A stretch of DNA of 18,104 bases from Clostridia bacterium (GCA_900765095.1 CAAFRB010000001.1:1-18104), one strand, 5' to 3'. Counted from the stretch's first letter, positions 1-8,605 are shown. The notes: generated by a model not told the origin, from the letters alone. Made by a program: numbers and translations.

Positions 1-1
1 A

Positions 2-2549
2 CAAAGAGATGAATTTTTAAAAAAGCATAACCTAAATGAAAAGGGGCTTACTAGTAAACAAGCTGAAATTAATATTAAGAAATTTGGTCTTAACGAAACA
101 AAAAAGGCTAAACCTAAGAAGTGGTATAATTATTTACTACAAAGTTTACTAACACCTTTTAACTGCATTTTAATTGGTATTTCAATTCTCTTAATATATA
201 CAGATATATATTTAGCAATAGAACCAAGCTATGCAAATATAATAGTCATAGCAATTTTAGTTACTGCAAGTACTTTATTAGATTTTTTTGAGTCATATAG
301 ATCTAATAAGGCAGCAGAAAAATTAAGGGAAATAGTTGAAACAACTACTACAGTTATTAGAGATAACAAAGAAATAAATATACCAGTTAAAAATGTAACC
401 TTAGGAGACATTGTTTTATTGTCTGCTGGAAGTATTATACCAGCTGATTTAAGAATAATCGAATCAAAAGACCTATATGTAGGACAGGCTTCATTAACTG
501 GAGAATCAGATAATATAAAGAAAACCGTTGAATTAGAAAACAATCAAGAAGAATTAGACAGTATATCGGATTTTGATAATATCTGTTTTATGGGTACAAA
601 TGTTGTATCTGGTTCAGCAAAAGGTGTTGTAATAAAAGTTGGAGATTCAACATATTTTGGGAAAATAGCAAATACCGTAACTTCTGGAAAAGAAAAAACA
701 GCATTTCAAAAAGGTATTGAAAGTATAAGTAAATTATTAATTAGAATTATGATTTTTATGATTCCAATAGTATTTTTAATAAATGTGGAAAAACATGATA
801 TTATTCTAGCATTTACTTTTGCTGTTGCAATAGCCATTTGCATAACACCACTATTGCTACCTGTTATTTTATCTTCAAGTTTATCTAAAGGTGCTGTAAG
901 AATGTCAAAAAAGAAGACTATTGTTAAGAAGCTAGATTCAATTCAGAACTTTGGAGCAATGAACATATTCTGCACAGATAAGACAGGAACATTAACAGAA
1001 GACAAGATTGTTCTAGAAAAATACTTAAATGTAAATGGAGAAGAAGACTCCAACATTTTAAAATATGCCTTTTTAAATGCTTATTTGCAAACAGGACTAA
1101 AAAGCAATATAGACGTGGCAGTAGTTGCTAAAGCTAAAACTGTTGGAATTGAAGATAGTTTAAAAAAATATAAAAAAATAGATGAGATTCCTTTTGACTT
1201 TTCTCGTAGGTGTTTATCTGTAGCAGTAGAAATTGATAATAAAGATGAATTAATAACAAAAGGTGCTGTTGAAGAAATTCTAAATATTTGTACAACATTT
1301 GAATATAAGGGACAAACGGAAAAGCTTACAAATGAAAAAATAGAAAACATGAGAAAAATTTGTAAAAACTTAAATGAGGAAGGCTTTAGGGTTGTTGCCA
1401 TTTGTAAAAAAATTATAACTAATAATAAAAAAGATTTTAATAGTACTGATGAAAAAGACATGACTTTACTAGGTTTTATTGGTTTTCTTGATCCACCAAA
1501 GGAAAGTGCAAAAGAAGCAATAGAAGGTTTAAACAATGCGGGAATAAGAGTTATGGTTCTTACAGGTGATAATGTTGAAGTTACAAGATGTGTTTGCAAT
1601 AAAGCAGGGATAAATTCAAAAGAAATCATAACTGGAAATAAAATAGATACATTATCAGATGTAGCACTATCAAGATTATTAAAAAGAAATAATATATTTG
1701 CGAAACTTTCTCCAATACAAAAAGCAAGGATTGTTAGAGTTTTAAAACAAAATGGAAATGTTGTAGGATATATGGGAGATGGAATAAACGATAGTCCAGC
1801 GTTAACAAATTCCGATGTTGGAATTTCTGTTGATACTGCAGTGGATATAGCAAAAGAAACTGCAGATATTATATTACTTGAAAAAGACCTTAATGTACTA
1901 TTAGATGGTGTAATGGAACGGAAGAAAAACATATGTAAATTTAATGAAATATATAAAAATGGCAACAAGCTTCAACTTTGGGGAAGTAGTTTCAGTAATT
2001 ATTGCAAGCATTGTATTACCATTTTTACCTGAAACACCAATTCAACTATTAGTAGAAGGATTATTATATGACTTTGGTCAAATGACAATTCCGTTTGACA
2101 ATGTAGATAAAGAATTGATTAGAAAGCCAAAAAAATTAAATATAAAAAGCTTAAAAAGGTTTATGTTTTTTATGGGTCCTGTAAGCTCACTATTTGATAT
2201 AGTTGTATTTTTACTATTATGGTTTGTTTTCACAGTTAGAGATGTTACACACTTTCAAACAATATGGTTCACTTACAGTATAGTATCAAATTTAATAGGA
2301 ATGCACATTATAAGAACGGCAAAAACACCATTTATACAAAGTAATGCACATAAAGCAGTTTATATGTCTTCAATTCTGTTAATTATAATAGGAATTTTAG
2401 TACCATTTACGCCTCTAGGAACTGCGATAGGCTTAGCACCAATTGCATTAAAATATATTTTCATGATATTTGGAGTCACATTCTTATATTGTATTGTAGC
2501 AAGTTATGCAAAGAAAATTTATATAAAGAAATATAAGGAATGGATATAG
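2..2549 (+). pseudogene. Mg2+-translocating P-type ATPase (MgtA/P3B-like), 5'-partial and frameshifted
   Basis: This is a membrane Mg2+-import ATPase of the P3B type. The frame is already open at base 2, so the true start lies upstream. In order I see the actuator motif TGES, a TM4 region, the phosphorylation motif DKTGTLT (Asp codon 977-979), TGDN and GDGINDSPAL, then the C-terminal membrane half with ETPIQLLVEGLLYDFGQM and IPFDNVD, both typical of MgtA. The first frame stops at 2030-2032 with a nonsense tail, while the family sequence continues in the next frame to 2549. The break is one extra base: removing C1919 restores MEGRKTYVNLMKYIKMATSF across the junction. The TM4 motif reads TPLLLP where MgtA has TPEMLP, so a conserved Glu is missing (Leu codon 851-853). 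Family assignment is sure. Whether this is a true pseudogene or a one-base assembly error cannot be told from the sequence. Confidence 0.88.
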
Positions 2550-2626
2550 AAATAATTGAAGATAGAAATTAAATTTAATTATCCCAAAAATAAAAAGAAA
2601 ATGAATAATAATTTGAGGAGAAAAGT

Positions 2627-2929
2627 ATGTTGAAATGAATTAAAGAAAATAAAATTATTTTAATAGCGATGCTAATATTTGAAACTGTAGCAATCTCGCT
2701 ATTTGTTTCAACAAAAAACTTATTTTATTTGTTGAACTTCAATTATATAGGAATTTGTATATCACTTGGAATGTATTTAATGTCACACAAAGTTAAGTAT
2801 GCAAGAAAATTTGTTCAATGTACTGTTGGCTTGTATATACTTGTGTATTTAGGAATTATATGTAGAGAAAATATGCAAATTAAAGGCTTTTACCCCAGTA
2901 AGCTCTACAAAAGATGCTTTCTAAAATAG
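2627..2929 (+). pseudogene. Decayed small membrane protein, possibly the N-terminus of a 4Fe-4S-type membrane protein
   Basis: A good ribosome site (GAGGAG, 2615-2620) precedes ATG 2627, but codon 4 is TGA (2636-2638). The same frame then runs on to the TAG at 2927-2929, giving MLK-stop-IKENKIILIAMLIFE and two hydrophobic segments, then a stretch reading ICRENMQIKGF. From memory, this resembles the N-terminal membrane part of clostridial 4Fe-4S proteins, which go on through Cys-rich GRGWCG-type motifs. Here the frame ends just after KGF with an unrelated short tail. A TGG to TGA change at codon 4 (Trp to stop) is a simple explanation. An internal ATG at 2669 lacks a convincing ribosome site. 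The homology is recalled, not searched; the premature TGA is seen directly. Confidence 0.5.
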
Positions 2930-2947
2930 GATATTTCCTATTTTTTT
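2923..2947 (+). terminator. Rho-independent terminator after the broken membrane gene
   Basis: A perfect 9-bp stem AAAATAGGA/TCCTATTTT (2923-2931 with 2936-2944) has a 4-nt loop and runs into T residues. It contains the TAG stop of the preceding reading frame. It separates the decayed 5' region from the DUF4358 gene. Confidence 0.65.
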
Positions 2948-3083
2948 ACTGTTGAAAGTTTATAAAATGTATGGTAGGCTATAAAGTAGATAGAGGAAAA
3001 AATTTTATTACAAAAGCGGAACTTTTTATTATTTTTCACGTCTATCATCATGTTATACATAAAAAAAGAAAGGATGAATTTTA

Positions 3084-3806
3084 ATGAAAAAAAATTTAGT
3101 TTGGATAGTTTTGGGGGTTGTTTTAGTTGTTGCAGGAATGGTTGGAATCGTAGCATTCACAAATTTAAAAAACAATAATAATCCATCAAACAATGGACCT
3201 AAAATTGAAACAGCAAAAGATATGAAAGCAATGATTGAGGCTATATATGAAAAAAGTATGCCCGAATCAAAAGGAGAATTTGACACACAAATAATGGACA
3301 TTTCCGATGATTTTACATTTAATAGATTTACAGGATTAAAATCAAATGAAAATGTTGAAGCTTTTGTTTTATCAGCACCATTTATAAACGTTAACCCTTA
3401 TGAGTTTGCTGTTGTAAAAGCAAAAGCAGGAGCAGATATAGAATCTATGAAGCAAGAAATGTATGATAATCTAGACATGGATATGTGGATTTGTGTTTCT
3501 GCCGAAAAATTATACATTACAAACTATGGCAATATTATAGTTGCAATAATGGGGGTAGAAGACGATGCTACGACAGTATATAATGCTTTTAAAGAATATG
3601 TTGGAAATAGCATTGGTAAAGAATTAGAAAAAACAAACACTTATAATGAAGACGTAGAACTTCCACCAGAAATGCTTATTGATACACCTGTAGTGGATGG
3701 CGTTGATACTCCATCAGACAAACCAATTACGGATGGAGTTCAAACACCAGTAGTTACTCCAGCCGAAATACCTGTAGAAATTTCTGGAGAACCAGTTGTA
3801 CAATAA
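3084..3806 (+). CDS. Membrane-anchored DUF4358-type exported protein
   Basis: A 240-residue protein starting at ATG 3084 after the ribosome site GAAAGGA. Residues about 5-27 form one hydrophobic segment after MKKN, acting as a signal anchor; no lipobox Cys is visible. The middle (about 45-170) looks like DUF4358, a family of unknown function common in Clostridia: a short helical start (AKDMKAMIEAIYEK), a stretch with FVLSAPFINVNPYEFAVVKAK, then MDMWICVSAEKLYITNYGN and IIVAIMG. The tail from about 185 is low-complexity, acidic and Pro/Thr/Val-rich with loosely repeated TPVV and DGV units, probably an extended extracellular stretch. It is flanked by terminators and so monocistronic. No clear sigma-A promoter was found upstream. 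The domain name is from memory; the function is unknown. Confidence 0.75.
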   Translation: MKKNLVWIVLGVVLVVAGMVGIVAFTNLKNNNNPSNNGPKIETAKDMKAMIEAIYEKSMPESKGEFDTQIMDISDDFTFNRFTGLKSNENVEAFVLSAPFINVNPYEFAVVKAKAGADIESMKQEMYDNLDMDMWICVSAEKLYITNYGNIIVAIMGVEDDATTVYNAFKEYVGNSIGKELEKTNTYNEDVELPPEMLIDTPVVDGVDTPSDKPITDGVQTPVVTPAEIPVEISGEPVVQ

Positions 3807-3815
3807 ATAAGTTTA

Positions 3816-3850
3816 AATAGGCTTCCATACATACTTGGAAGCTTATTTTA
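3816..3850 (+). terminator. Terminator after the DUF4358 gene
   Basis: A 12-bp stem AATAGGCTTCCA/TGGAAGCTTATT (3816-3827 with 3836-3847, one G-U pair) with an 8-nt loop, followed by a short T-rich stretch ten bases after the stop codon. Confidence 0.7.
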
Positions 3851-3879
3851 TGTAAGAGATTTTTTCATTTTTAGTTGAA

Positions 3880-3907
3880 CTGAGAATTAGAAATTTTCAG
3901 CTTTTTT
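3880..3907 (+). terminator. Second terminator-like hairpin just upstream of the MBOAT gene
   Basis: CTGAGAATT/AATTTTCAG (3880-3888 with 3892-3900, one G-U pair) closes a 3-nt loop and is followed by C and six T residues. It ends only 20 bases before the MBOAT start codon and about 7 bases before its ribosome site. It may be a backup terminator for the upstream gene or a leader attenuator for the operon. No good promoter was found between the two hairpins. Confidence 0.5.
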
Positions 3908-3927
3908 ATACAATAGGAGGAGAAAAT

Positions 3928-5319
3928 ATGCTATTTACAAGTATTAGTTTTTTGTATTATTTCTTGCCAATAGTTATAGCATTGTATTTTATATTACCCA
4001 AAAAAGCACGTAACGTGGTTTTATTTATCGCATCATTAGTATTTTATTATTATGGAGAACCTAAATATATATACCTGATGATTGGTGAGATTCTTGTGGC
4101 ATATATAGGTGCACTTTTAATAGACAAATATAAAAAGAAGAGTATCTTTATAACAACAGTAGCAATTCATATTGGATTACTTTGCATTTTTAAATATACA
4201 GATTTTATGATTTCAAATGTCAATGGTATTTTTAAGACGAGTATCCCTCTTCTTAGAATAGCCTTACCAATTGGAATATCATTTTACACTTTCCAAATAC
4301 TTAGTTATGTCATTGATGTATATAATGGAAAAGTTAAAGTTCAAAAAAACTTATTAAAACTTGCAACTTATGTGATGCTATTCCCACAACTTATTGCTGG
4401 ACCTATAGTAAGATATGAAACTGTTGAAAAAGAGCTTAGCAGTAGAGAATGTAATTTTGAAAAGTTTGCTTATGGAGTTAGAAGATTCATAATTGGTCTC
4501 GCAAAGAAAGTATTAATAGCAAATATGCTTGGTGAACTTTGTACAAAGTTTACTGCAACTAATGAAAAGAGCGTATTGTTTTACTGGATATTCGCAATAG
4601 GATATATGTTGCAAATATACTTTGATTTTTCTGCATACTCAGACATGGCAATTGGACTTGGAAGAATATTCGGCTTTCATTTCTTGGAAAATTTTGATTA
4701 TCCATACATTTCAAAAAGCATAACAGAATTTTGGAGAAGATGGCATATATCTTTAAGTTCGTGGTTTAGAGATTATGTGTATATTCCACTTGGTGGAAAT
4801 AGAAAAGGTGTAAAAAAACAGATTAGAAATATCTTAGTAGTATGGGCACTTACAGGTATATGGCACGGTGCAAGTTGGAACTTTGTCGTATGGGGTTTAA
4901 TGTTTGGAGTACTACTTATAATAGAAAAATTCTTCTTAGCAAAGCATCTTGAAAAAGCACCTAATATTGTAAAAAGAATTTATGTATTATTCATAGTTAT
5001 GATAAGTTTCATAATATTTAACGCTAACAACATGGGTGAGGCTATTACTAATATAGTTGGATTATTTGGAGCTAACAGAGAATGTTTTGTAAATAATTAT
5101 ACGTTATATTACTTAAAGAGTTACTTTATTACGATAGTAATTGCTATAGTTGGAGCAACTCCACTTATGAGAAATTTAATTAACAAATTAAAAGAAAATA
5201 AGATTATGAATGGTATTATAAACGTATTAGAACCAGTGTGCTTGATGACTTTAATGTTTGTAGTAACCGCATATCTAGTAGACAATTCATATAATCCATT
5301 CTTGTATTTTAGATTTTAG
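3928..5319 (+). CDS. MBOAT-family membrane-bound O-acyltransferase (AlgI/DltB-like)
   Basis: A 463-residue multipass membrane enzyme, normal for the AlgI/DltB/PatA branch of MBOAT. The family transfers acyl groups, usually acetyl, across the membrane for attachment to an extracellular polymer. Visible landmarks are LFTSISFLYYFLPIV at the start, ALPIGISFYTFQILSYVIDV, FPQLIAGPIVRY, YFDFSAYSDMAIGLGRIFGF, FWRRWHISLSSWFRDYVYIP (His273) and GIWHGASWNFVVWG with the invariant MBOAT His at residue 313. The start is ATG 3928 after AGGAGGAG. The next gene, encoding a DHHW/AlgX-like protein, has its ribosome site overlapping this stop codon, so the two are very likely co-transcribed and act together. The target polymer cannot be read from the sequence. 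Confidence 0.93.
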   Translation: MLFTSISFLYYFLPIVIALYFILPKKARNVVLFIASLVFYYYGEPKYIYLMIGEILVAYIGALLIDKYKKKSIFITTVAIHIGLLCIFKYTDFMISNVNGIFKTSIPLLRIALPIGISFYTFQILSYVIDVYNGKVKVQKNLLKLATYVMLFPQLIAGPIVRYETVEKELSSRECNFEKFAYGVRRFIIGLAKKVLIANMLGELCTKFTATNEKSVLFYWIFAIGYMLQIYFDFSAYSDMAIGLGRIFGFHFLENFDYPYISKSITEFWRRWHISLSSWFRDYVYIPLGGNRKGVKKQIRNILVVWALTGIWHGASWNFVVWGLMFGVLLIIEKFFLAKHLEKAPNIVKRIYVLFIVMISFIIFNANNMGEAITNIVGLFGANRECFVNNYTLYYLKSYFITIVIAIVGATPLMRNLINKLKENKIMNGIINVLEPVCLMTLMFVVTAYLVDNSYNPFLYFRF

Positions 5320-5331
5320 GAGGTGCTAATT

Positions 5332-6423
5332 ATGAATGATAAAGTTAAAAATATAATGGTTTCTATACTATTTGTTCTTGTTATAATTAGCATGCTAATT
5401 ATATGTGTTGTAAAAGAAGATACTTTAATATCTGTTTCGGAAAGAAGAAAGCTAGAACAGTTTCCTGAATTTACAATAAAAAGTCTAACAAATGGAACTT
5501 TCTTTAGTAAATTTGACACATACACTACAGATCAATTTGTTGCAAGAGAAACCTTTAGAAAAATGAAAGTATTAACAGAGCGCAACGTTTTTAAAAAGCT
5601 TGATTATAACAATATATACGAAAAAGACGGTGTATTGATTGAACAGACATATCCATTAGACGAAAAATCCATTTTAAATTTAGTAAGTAAGATAAATTAT
5701 ATTAAGGATAATTATTTGAAAGATGAAAACAATGTATACTATACAGTAGTTCCAGATAAAAACTATTTTGAGAGTGGAGATAACCTAAGATTAGATTATG
5801 ATAAGATGCAAGATATGCTAAAAGAAAACCTATCTTGGGCAAAATATATAAACATCTTTGATACTTTGGATTTGTCTTGTTATTATTATACAGATTCACA
5901 TTGGAAACAAGAAAAGTTAGAAAATACAATTCGAAAAATTAAAAACGAAATGGGACTAACTACTAATTGGAACTATGAGGAAAAAAATGTAACAAGCTTT
6001 AAAGGTGTTTATGCTGGTCAATTTCCAGTTGATTCAAAAAATGATGATTTAAAGATATTAACAAATGATATTCTTGAAAATTGTAAAGTATATAATCATG
6101 AAAAATGGCAAACATCTAAAATTTATAATATGGAAAAAGTATCTTCTTATGATAAATATGATGTTTATCTATCTGGAGCAACTGCATTATTAGAGATAAC
6201 AAATCCATCGGCAAATACGGATAAAGAATTAATAATCTTCAGAGATTCCTATGGAAGTAGCTTAACACCATTATTAGTAGATAGCTATAGCAAAGTGTAT
6301 GTCGTTGATACAAGATATATTTCGCCAAGAATATTAGGAAGTTATATTAATTTTTCAAATCAAGATGTATTATTTGAGTACAGTGTTTCAGTTGTAAATA
6401 ACAGTTCTTCATTAAAAAATTAA
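5332..6423 (+). CDS. DHHW/AlgX-like SGNH-type protein, partner of the MBOAT acyltransferase
   Basis: A 363-residue protein with one N-terminal membrane segment (about residues 7-27) and an extracellular remainder. It belongs to the DHHW/AlgJ-AlgX group encoded beside MBOAT genes, which is thought to finish O-acetyl transfer outside the cell. The signature is present as TDSHW (D188, S189, H190, W191), with Ser where the family name has His, and the conserved late motif is FRDSYGSSLTPLL (D305, S306). YYTVVPDKNYF also fits the family. I place the start at ATG 5332: AGGAGG (5318-5323) lies 8 nt upstream and overlaps the MBOAT stop. A GTG at 5323 sits inside that ribosome site and is unlikely. Confidence 0.85.
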   Translation: MNDKVKNIMVSILFVLVIISMLIICVVKEDTLISVSERRKLEQFPEFTIKSLTNGTFFSKFDTYTTDQFVARETFRKMKVLTERNVFKKLDYNNIYEKDGVLIEQTYPLDEKSILNLVSKINYIKDNYLKDENNVYYTVVPDKNYFESGDNLRLDYDKMQDMLKENLSWAKYINIFDTLDLSCYYYTDSHWKQEKLENTIRKIKNEMGLTTNWNYEEKNVTSFKGVYAGQFPVDSKNDDLKILTNDILENCKVYNHEKWQTSKIYNMEKVSSYDKYDVYLSGATALLEITNPSANTDKELIIFRDSYGSSLTPLLVDSYSKVYVVDTRYISPRILGSYINFSNQDVLFEYSVSVVNNSSSLKN

Positions 6424-6445
6424 TCATTAGAGAAGGAAATAATAT

Positions 6446-6991
6446 ATGGAAAAGAAAAGATGCAAATGGTGTAATTTAAAAAACGAATTATACGTTAAAT
6501 ATCATGATGAAGAATGGGGAGTACCTAATTTTGATGATAAATATCTTTTTGAAATGCTTATCTTAGAATCATTTCAAGCAGGACTATCATGGGAATGTGT
6601 ATTAAATAAAAGAGAAGCGTTTAAGATAGCTTATGACGATTTTGATATAAACAAAATCATTAAGTATGATGATAAAAAAATAAATGAATTATTATCTGAT
6701 GAAAAATTAATTAGAAACAAGTTAAAAATAAAAGCAAGCATAAACAATACTAAAATATTCAAAAGCATACAAGAAGAATTTGGATCATTTTACGAGTATT
6801 TAAGAAGATTTACAAAGGACAAGACTATTTATGAATCAGATAAAACGACCTCTTCACTTTCTGATGACATATCAAAAGACTTGCAAAAAAGAGGAATGAA
6901 ATTTGTTGGTTCTACAATAATCTATTCATATTTGCAAGCAATAGGCGTTATAAACTCTCATTTTGAAGATTGCTTTTTGTATCATAAATAA
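6446..6991 (+). CDS. tag: DNA-3-methyladenine glycosylase I
   Basis: A 181-residue cytosolic base-excision repair enzyme that removes 3-methyladenine from alkylated DNA. Against E. coli Tag I see the N-terminal RCKW (Cys6), KYHDEEWGVP (His20), LESFQAGLSW (catalytic-site Glu41, Trp49), KRGMKFVGSTI and, near the C-terminus, NSHFEDC (His172, Cys176). The four zinc ligands (Cys6, His20, His172, Cys176) are all present, so it should be functional. The ribosome site is GAAGGA. Only 22 bases separate it from the DHHW gene, so it is probably the last gene of that operon, an odd pairing of envelope acetylation with DNA repair that may simply be housekeeping co-transcription. Confidence 0.95.
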   Translation: MEKKRCKWCNLKNELYVKYHDEEWGVPNFDDKYLFEMLILESFQAGLSWECVLNKREAFKIAYDDFDINKIIKYDDKKINELLSDEKLIRNKLKIKASINNTKIFKSIQEEFGSFYEYLRRFTKDKTIYESDKTTSSLSDDISKDLQKRGMKFVGSTIIYSYLQAIGVINSHFEDCFLYHK

Positions 6992-7000
6992 TATTATATA

Positions 7001-7028
7001 GCCTGTGGCTTATCGCCATGGGCTTTTT
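7001..7028 (+). terminator. Terminator of the MBOAT-DHHW-tag operon
   Basis: GCCTGTGGC/GCCATGGGC (7001-7009 with 7015-7023) forms a 9-bp stem with two G-U pairs and a 5-nt loop, followed by five T residues. Confidence 0.85.
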
Positions 7029-7283
7029 GCTGGTTTGCAAAAAATCAAAATATTGTAATATTTTTTGAATTATTGTGTAATATAAATAATTCAAAGAAAT
7101 CGCTAAAATGAATAAGAATAACAAAAAGAAATATTAGGATTCGAGAGAGTGGTCATTGAAGAGTTTTGCTCAATAGCCACTCTTTTTTATACAATAAAAA
7201 AGAAAAGTAACACACATTAAAGAGTGAAAAATATTGGATAAAAAACTTTAATTTATATTAGAAATTTTCATACAAGATTTTCC
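7029..7283. other. Intergenic region between tag and blaI; no convincing gene
   Basis: No gene is supported here. A nine-codon frame beginning at an ATG near 7109 (MNKNNKKKY) has no good ribosome site. A terminator-like hairpin at 7146-7188 suggests that a short transcript ends here, but the best upstream promoter guess (TTGTAA 7053-7058, TAATAT 7078-7083, spacer 19) is weak. A 17-base word at 7240-7256 recurs at the right end of the window. Confidence 0.4.
7146..7188 (+). terminator. Terminator-like hairpin between tag and blaI
   Basis: AGAGTGG/CCACTCT (7146-7152 with 7177-7183) is extended by ATTGA/TCAAT (7155-7159 with 7170-7174) across a small internal mismatch, with a 10-nt loop, and is followed by a run of T. 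It is either a second terminator for the tag operon or the end of a small RNA. Confidence 0.65.
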
Positions 7284-7312
7284 TTGACATTCATTTTAGA
7301 CAAATGTATAAT
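7284..7312 (+). promoter_or_regulatory. Consensus sigma-A promoter of blaI with a BlaI-like dyad
   Basis: TTGACA (7284-7289) and TATAAT (7307-7312) are exact consensus hexamers with a 17-bp spacer. The spacer's end holds GACAAATGTA (7299-7308), one base from the TACANNTGTA dyad bound by CopY/BlaI/MecI-family repressors, and it runs into the -10. A repressor bound there would block RNA polymerase, which fits autoregulation by the first gene. Confidence 0.85.
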
Positions 7313-7348
7313 ATAAACAAATCAGATAAATCTAAAAAGGAGGGGCGT

Positions 7349-7717
7349 ATGAAAGATAATCAAAGATTGCCAGATGCTGAACTAGAAATCATGATGGCAA
7401 TATGGGACGCAAATGAAACAGTAACATCTGAATACCTTATGGAAGTGCTAAACAAGGACTGGGTAAAACCAACATTATTAAATTTACTAAATCGCTTAAT
7501 ACGAAGAGGTTTTGTAAAGTGCGAAAAAGTAGGAAAGATAAACTATTATACTGCAATAGAGAAAAAAGAAAAGTATCTACAAAGAGAAAGTAAAAATTTT
7601 TTAAAACAAATGCACCAAAACTCTATTTCAAGTTTACTTGTTTCACTATACGGTGGAAAGAAGCTATCTAAAAAAGAGATTGAAGAACTAGACCGATTTA
7701 TTGAGGAGGCAAAATAG
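7349..7717 (+). CDS. BlaI/MecI/CopY-family winged-helix repressor
   Basis: A 122-residue DNA-binding repressor. LPDAELEIMMAIWDANETVT at the start is the classic N-terminal helix of the Penicillinase_R family, followed by the winged helix (KPTLLNLLNRLIRRGFVKCE, GKINYYTA) and a C-terminal dimerisation helix pair. These repressors are inactivated by cleavage when a partner M56 membrane protease senses a ligand. Start ATG 7349 follows AAGGAGGGG; an in-frame ATG at 7304 overlaps the promoter -10 and is rejected. The stop codon overlaps the GTG start of the M56 gene, so the two are translationally coupled. No beta-lactamase gene is present in the window, so the signal need not be a beta-lactam. Confidence 0.93.
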   Translation: MKDNQRLPDAELEIMMAIWDANETVTSEYLMEVLNKDWVKPTLLNLLNRLIRRGFVKCEKVGKINYYTAIEKKEKYLQRESKNFLKQMHQNSISSLLVSLYGGKKLSKKEIEELDRFIEEAK

Positions 7718-8604
7718 TGTTTAAAACATACATTGAAATAACAATTGGCATGTCTATAGTAATACTACTTATGCTTGTTTTATCTAATTTTTTATCAAAC
7801 AAATATACAGCTAAATGGAAATATATTGTTTGGCTATGTGTGGCAATTAGGCTTCTTGTTCCAATAAATTATAATAGTCTGGAGACTCTTATTAATATAA
7901 CTCCACCAGAAACAAAAATTGGTATTAGTATGTCTTTTGGCAAAAATAACAACGACAATGACTACCCTATAAGCATATATCCAGTAAATCCAAATAAAAG
8001 TATTTCAAATGTTGATGCAAATCAATCTACGCAAATAAACTCACCATCAAAAGAAGTGGAACAAAAAAATGCAAGTAGTTTAAATAACGAAATAAGTATA
8101 GTAGATTTACTTAAAAATATTTGGGTTATTGGAATGATTTTATTTGGGATGTTTTATATTACAAACTACTTAGCATTCGTTTTTATGATTAAGAAACATT
8201 TAGTTAAGTTTGATTCTTTGATTTGTGATGACGTGAAAAAAGAATTAAACATACATAATAAAATTGATGTATACAAATGTAATTTAATAAATTCTCCAGT
8301 ATTGATTGGATTTTTTAAGCCAAAAATTCTTATGCCAGAGATTGAATATAATGATAGCGAGTTAAAATTGATTTTTAAGCACGAGCTTACTCATTATAAA
8401 CGTAAAGATATTTGGTATAAAACTGTTCTTGTATTAGCAAATGTGATTCATTGGTTTAATCCATTTGTATATATCATGAGGAGGTGTGCAGATAAAGATA
8501 TTGAATATACATGTGATGACTTTGTAACAAAAGATTTAAATTTAGATGGCAGGAAAAATTATTCAAGAGTAATATTAAAAACAATGAAAAAGGAGAGAAG
8601 TTAA
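7717..8604 (+). CDS. M56 (BlaR1/MecR1-type) zinc metalloprotease, catalytic half only
   Basis: A 295-residue integral membrane protease that should cleave or trigger cleavage of the BlaI-type repressor. Three N-terminal hydrophobic segments (about 4-25, 34-50 and 135-160) precede the zinc motif HELTH (His222, Glu223, His226) followed by YKRKDIWYK; IHWFNPFVYIMRRCADKDIE and CDDFV continue the M56 core. GTG start 7717 overlaps the blaI stop, with GAGGAGG 7 nt upstream. The protein ends at KKERS, before the fourth membrane segment and ectodomain that BlaR1 carries in one chain. Those parts are in the next gene in another frame. Either the gene has split or a base was gained near the A5 run at 8587-8591. 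Confidence 0.88.
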   Translation: MFKTYIEITIGMSIVILLMLVLSNFLSNKYTAKWKYIVWLCVAIRLLVPINYNSLETLINITPPETKIGISMSFGKNNNDNDYPISIYPVNPNKSISNVDANQSTQINSPSKEVEQKNASSLNNEISIVDLLKNIWVIGMILFGMFYITNYLAFVFMIKKHLVKFDSLICDDVKKELNIHNKIDVYKCNLINSPVLIGFFKPKILMPEIEYNDSELKLIFKHELTHYKRKDIWYKTVLVLANVIHWFNPFVYIMRRCADKDIEYTCDDFVTKDLNLDGRKNYSRVILKTMKKERS

Positions 8605-8605
8605 T

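Noticed and set aside
595..1938. TACAAATGTT (595-604) and AACATATGTA near 1929, close to the BlaI dyad
   Set aside because: Both lie deep inside the ATPase coding sequence, where such near-matches are expected by chance.
1081..1968. Minus-strand 295-codon frame opposite the ATPase gene
   Set aside because: It is antisense to clearly conserved P-type ATPase motifs and is a low-GC codon shadow.
1944..2549. A separate 201-residue membrane protein starting at ATG 1944
   Set aside because: It is the C-terminal half of the P-type ATPase in the shifted frame; the ATG is an internal Met and has no ribosome site.
5323..5331. GTG 5323 as the start of the DHHW-like gene
   Set aside because: It lies inside the AGGAGG ribosome site that serves ATG 5332.
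7304..7348. An N-terminal extension of the BlaI-type repressor from ATG 7304
   Set aside because: That ATG overlaps the promoter -10 region, and a strong ribosome site precedes ATG 7349.
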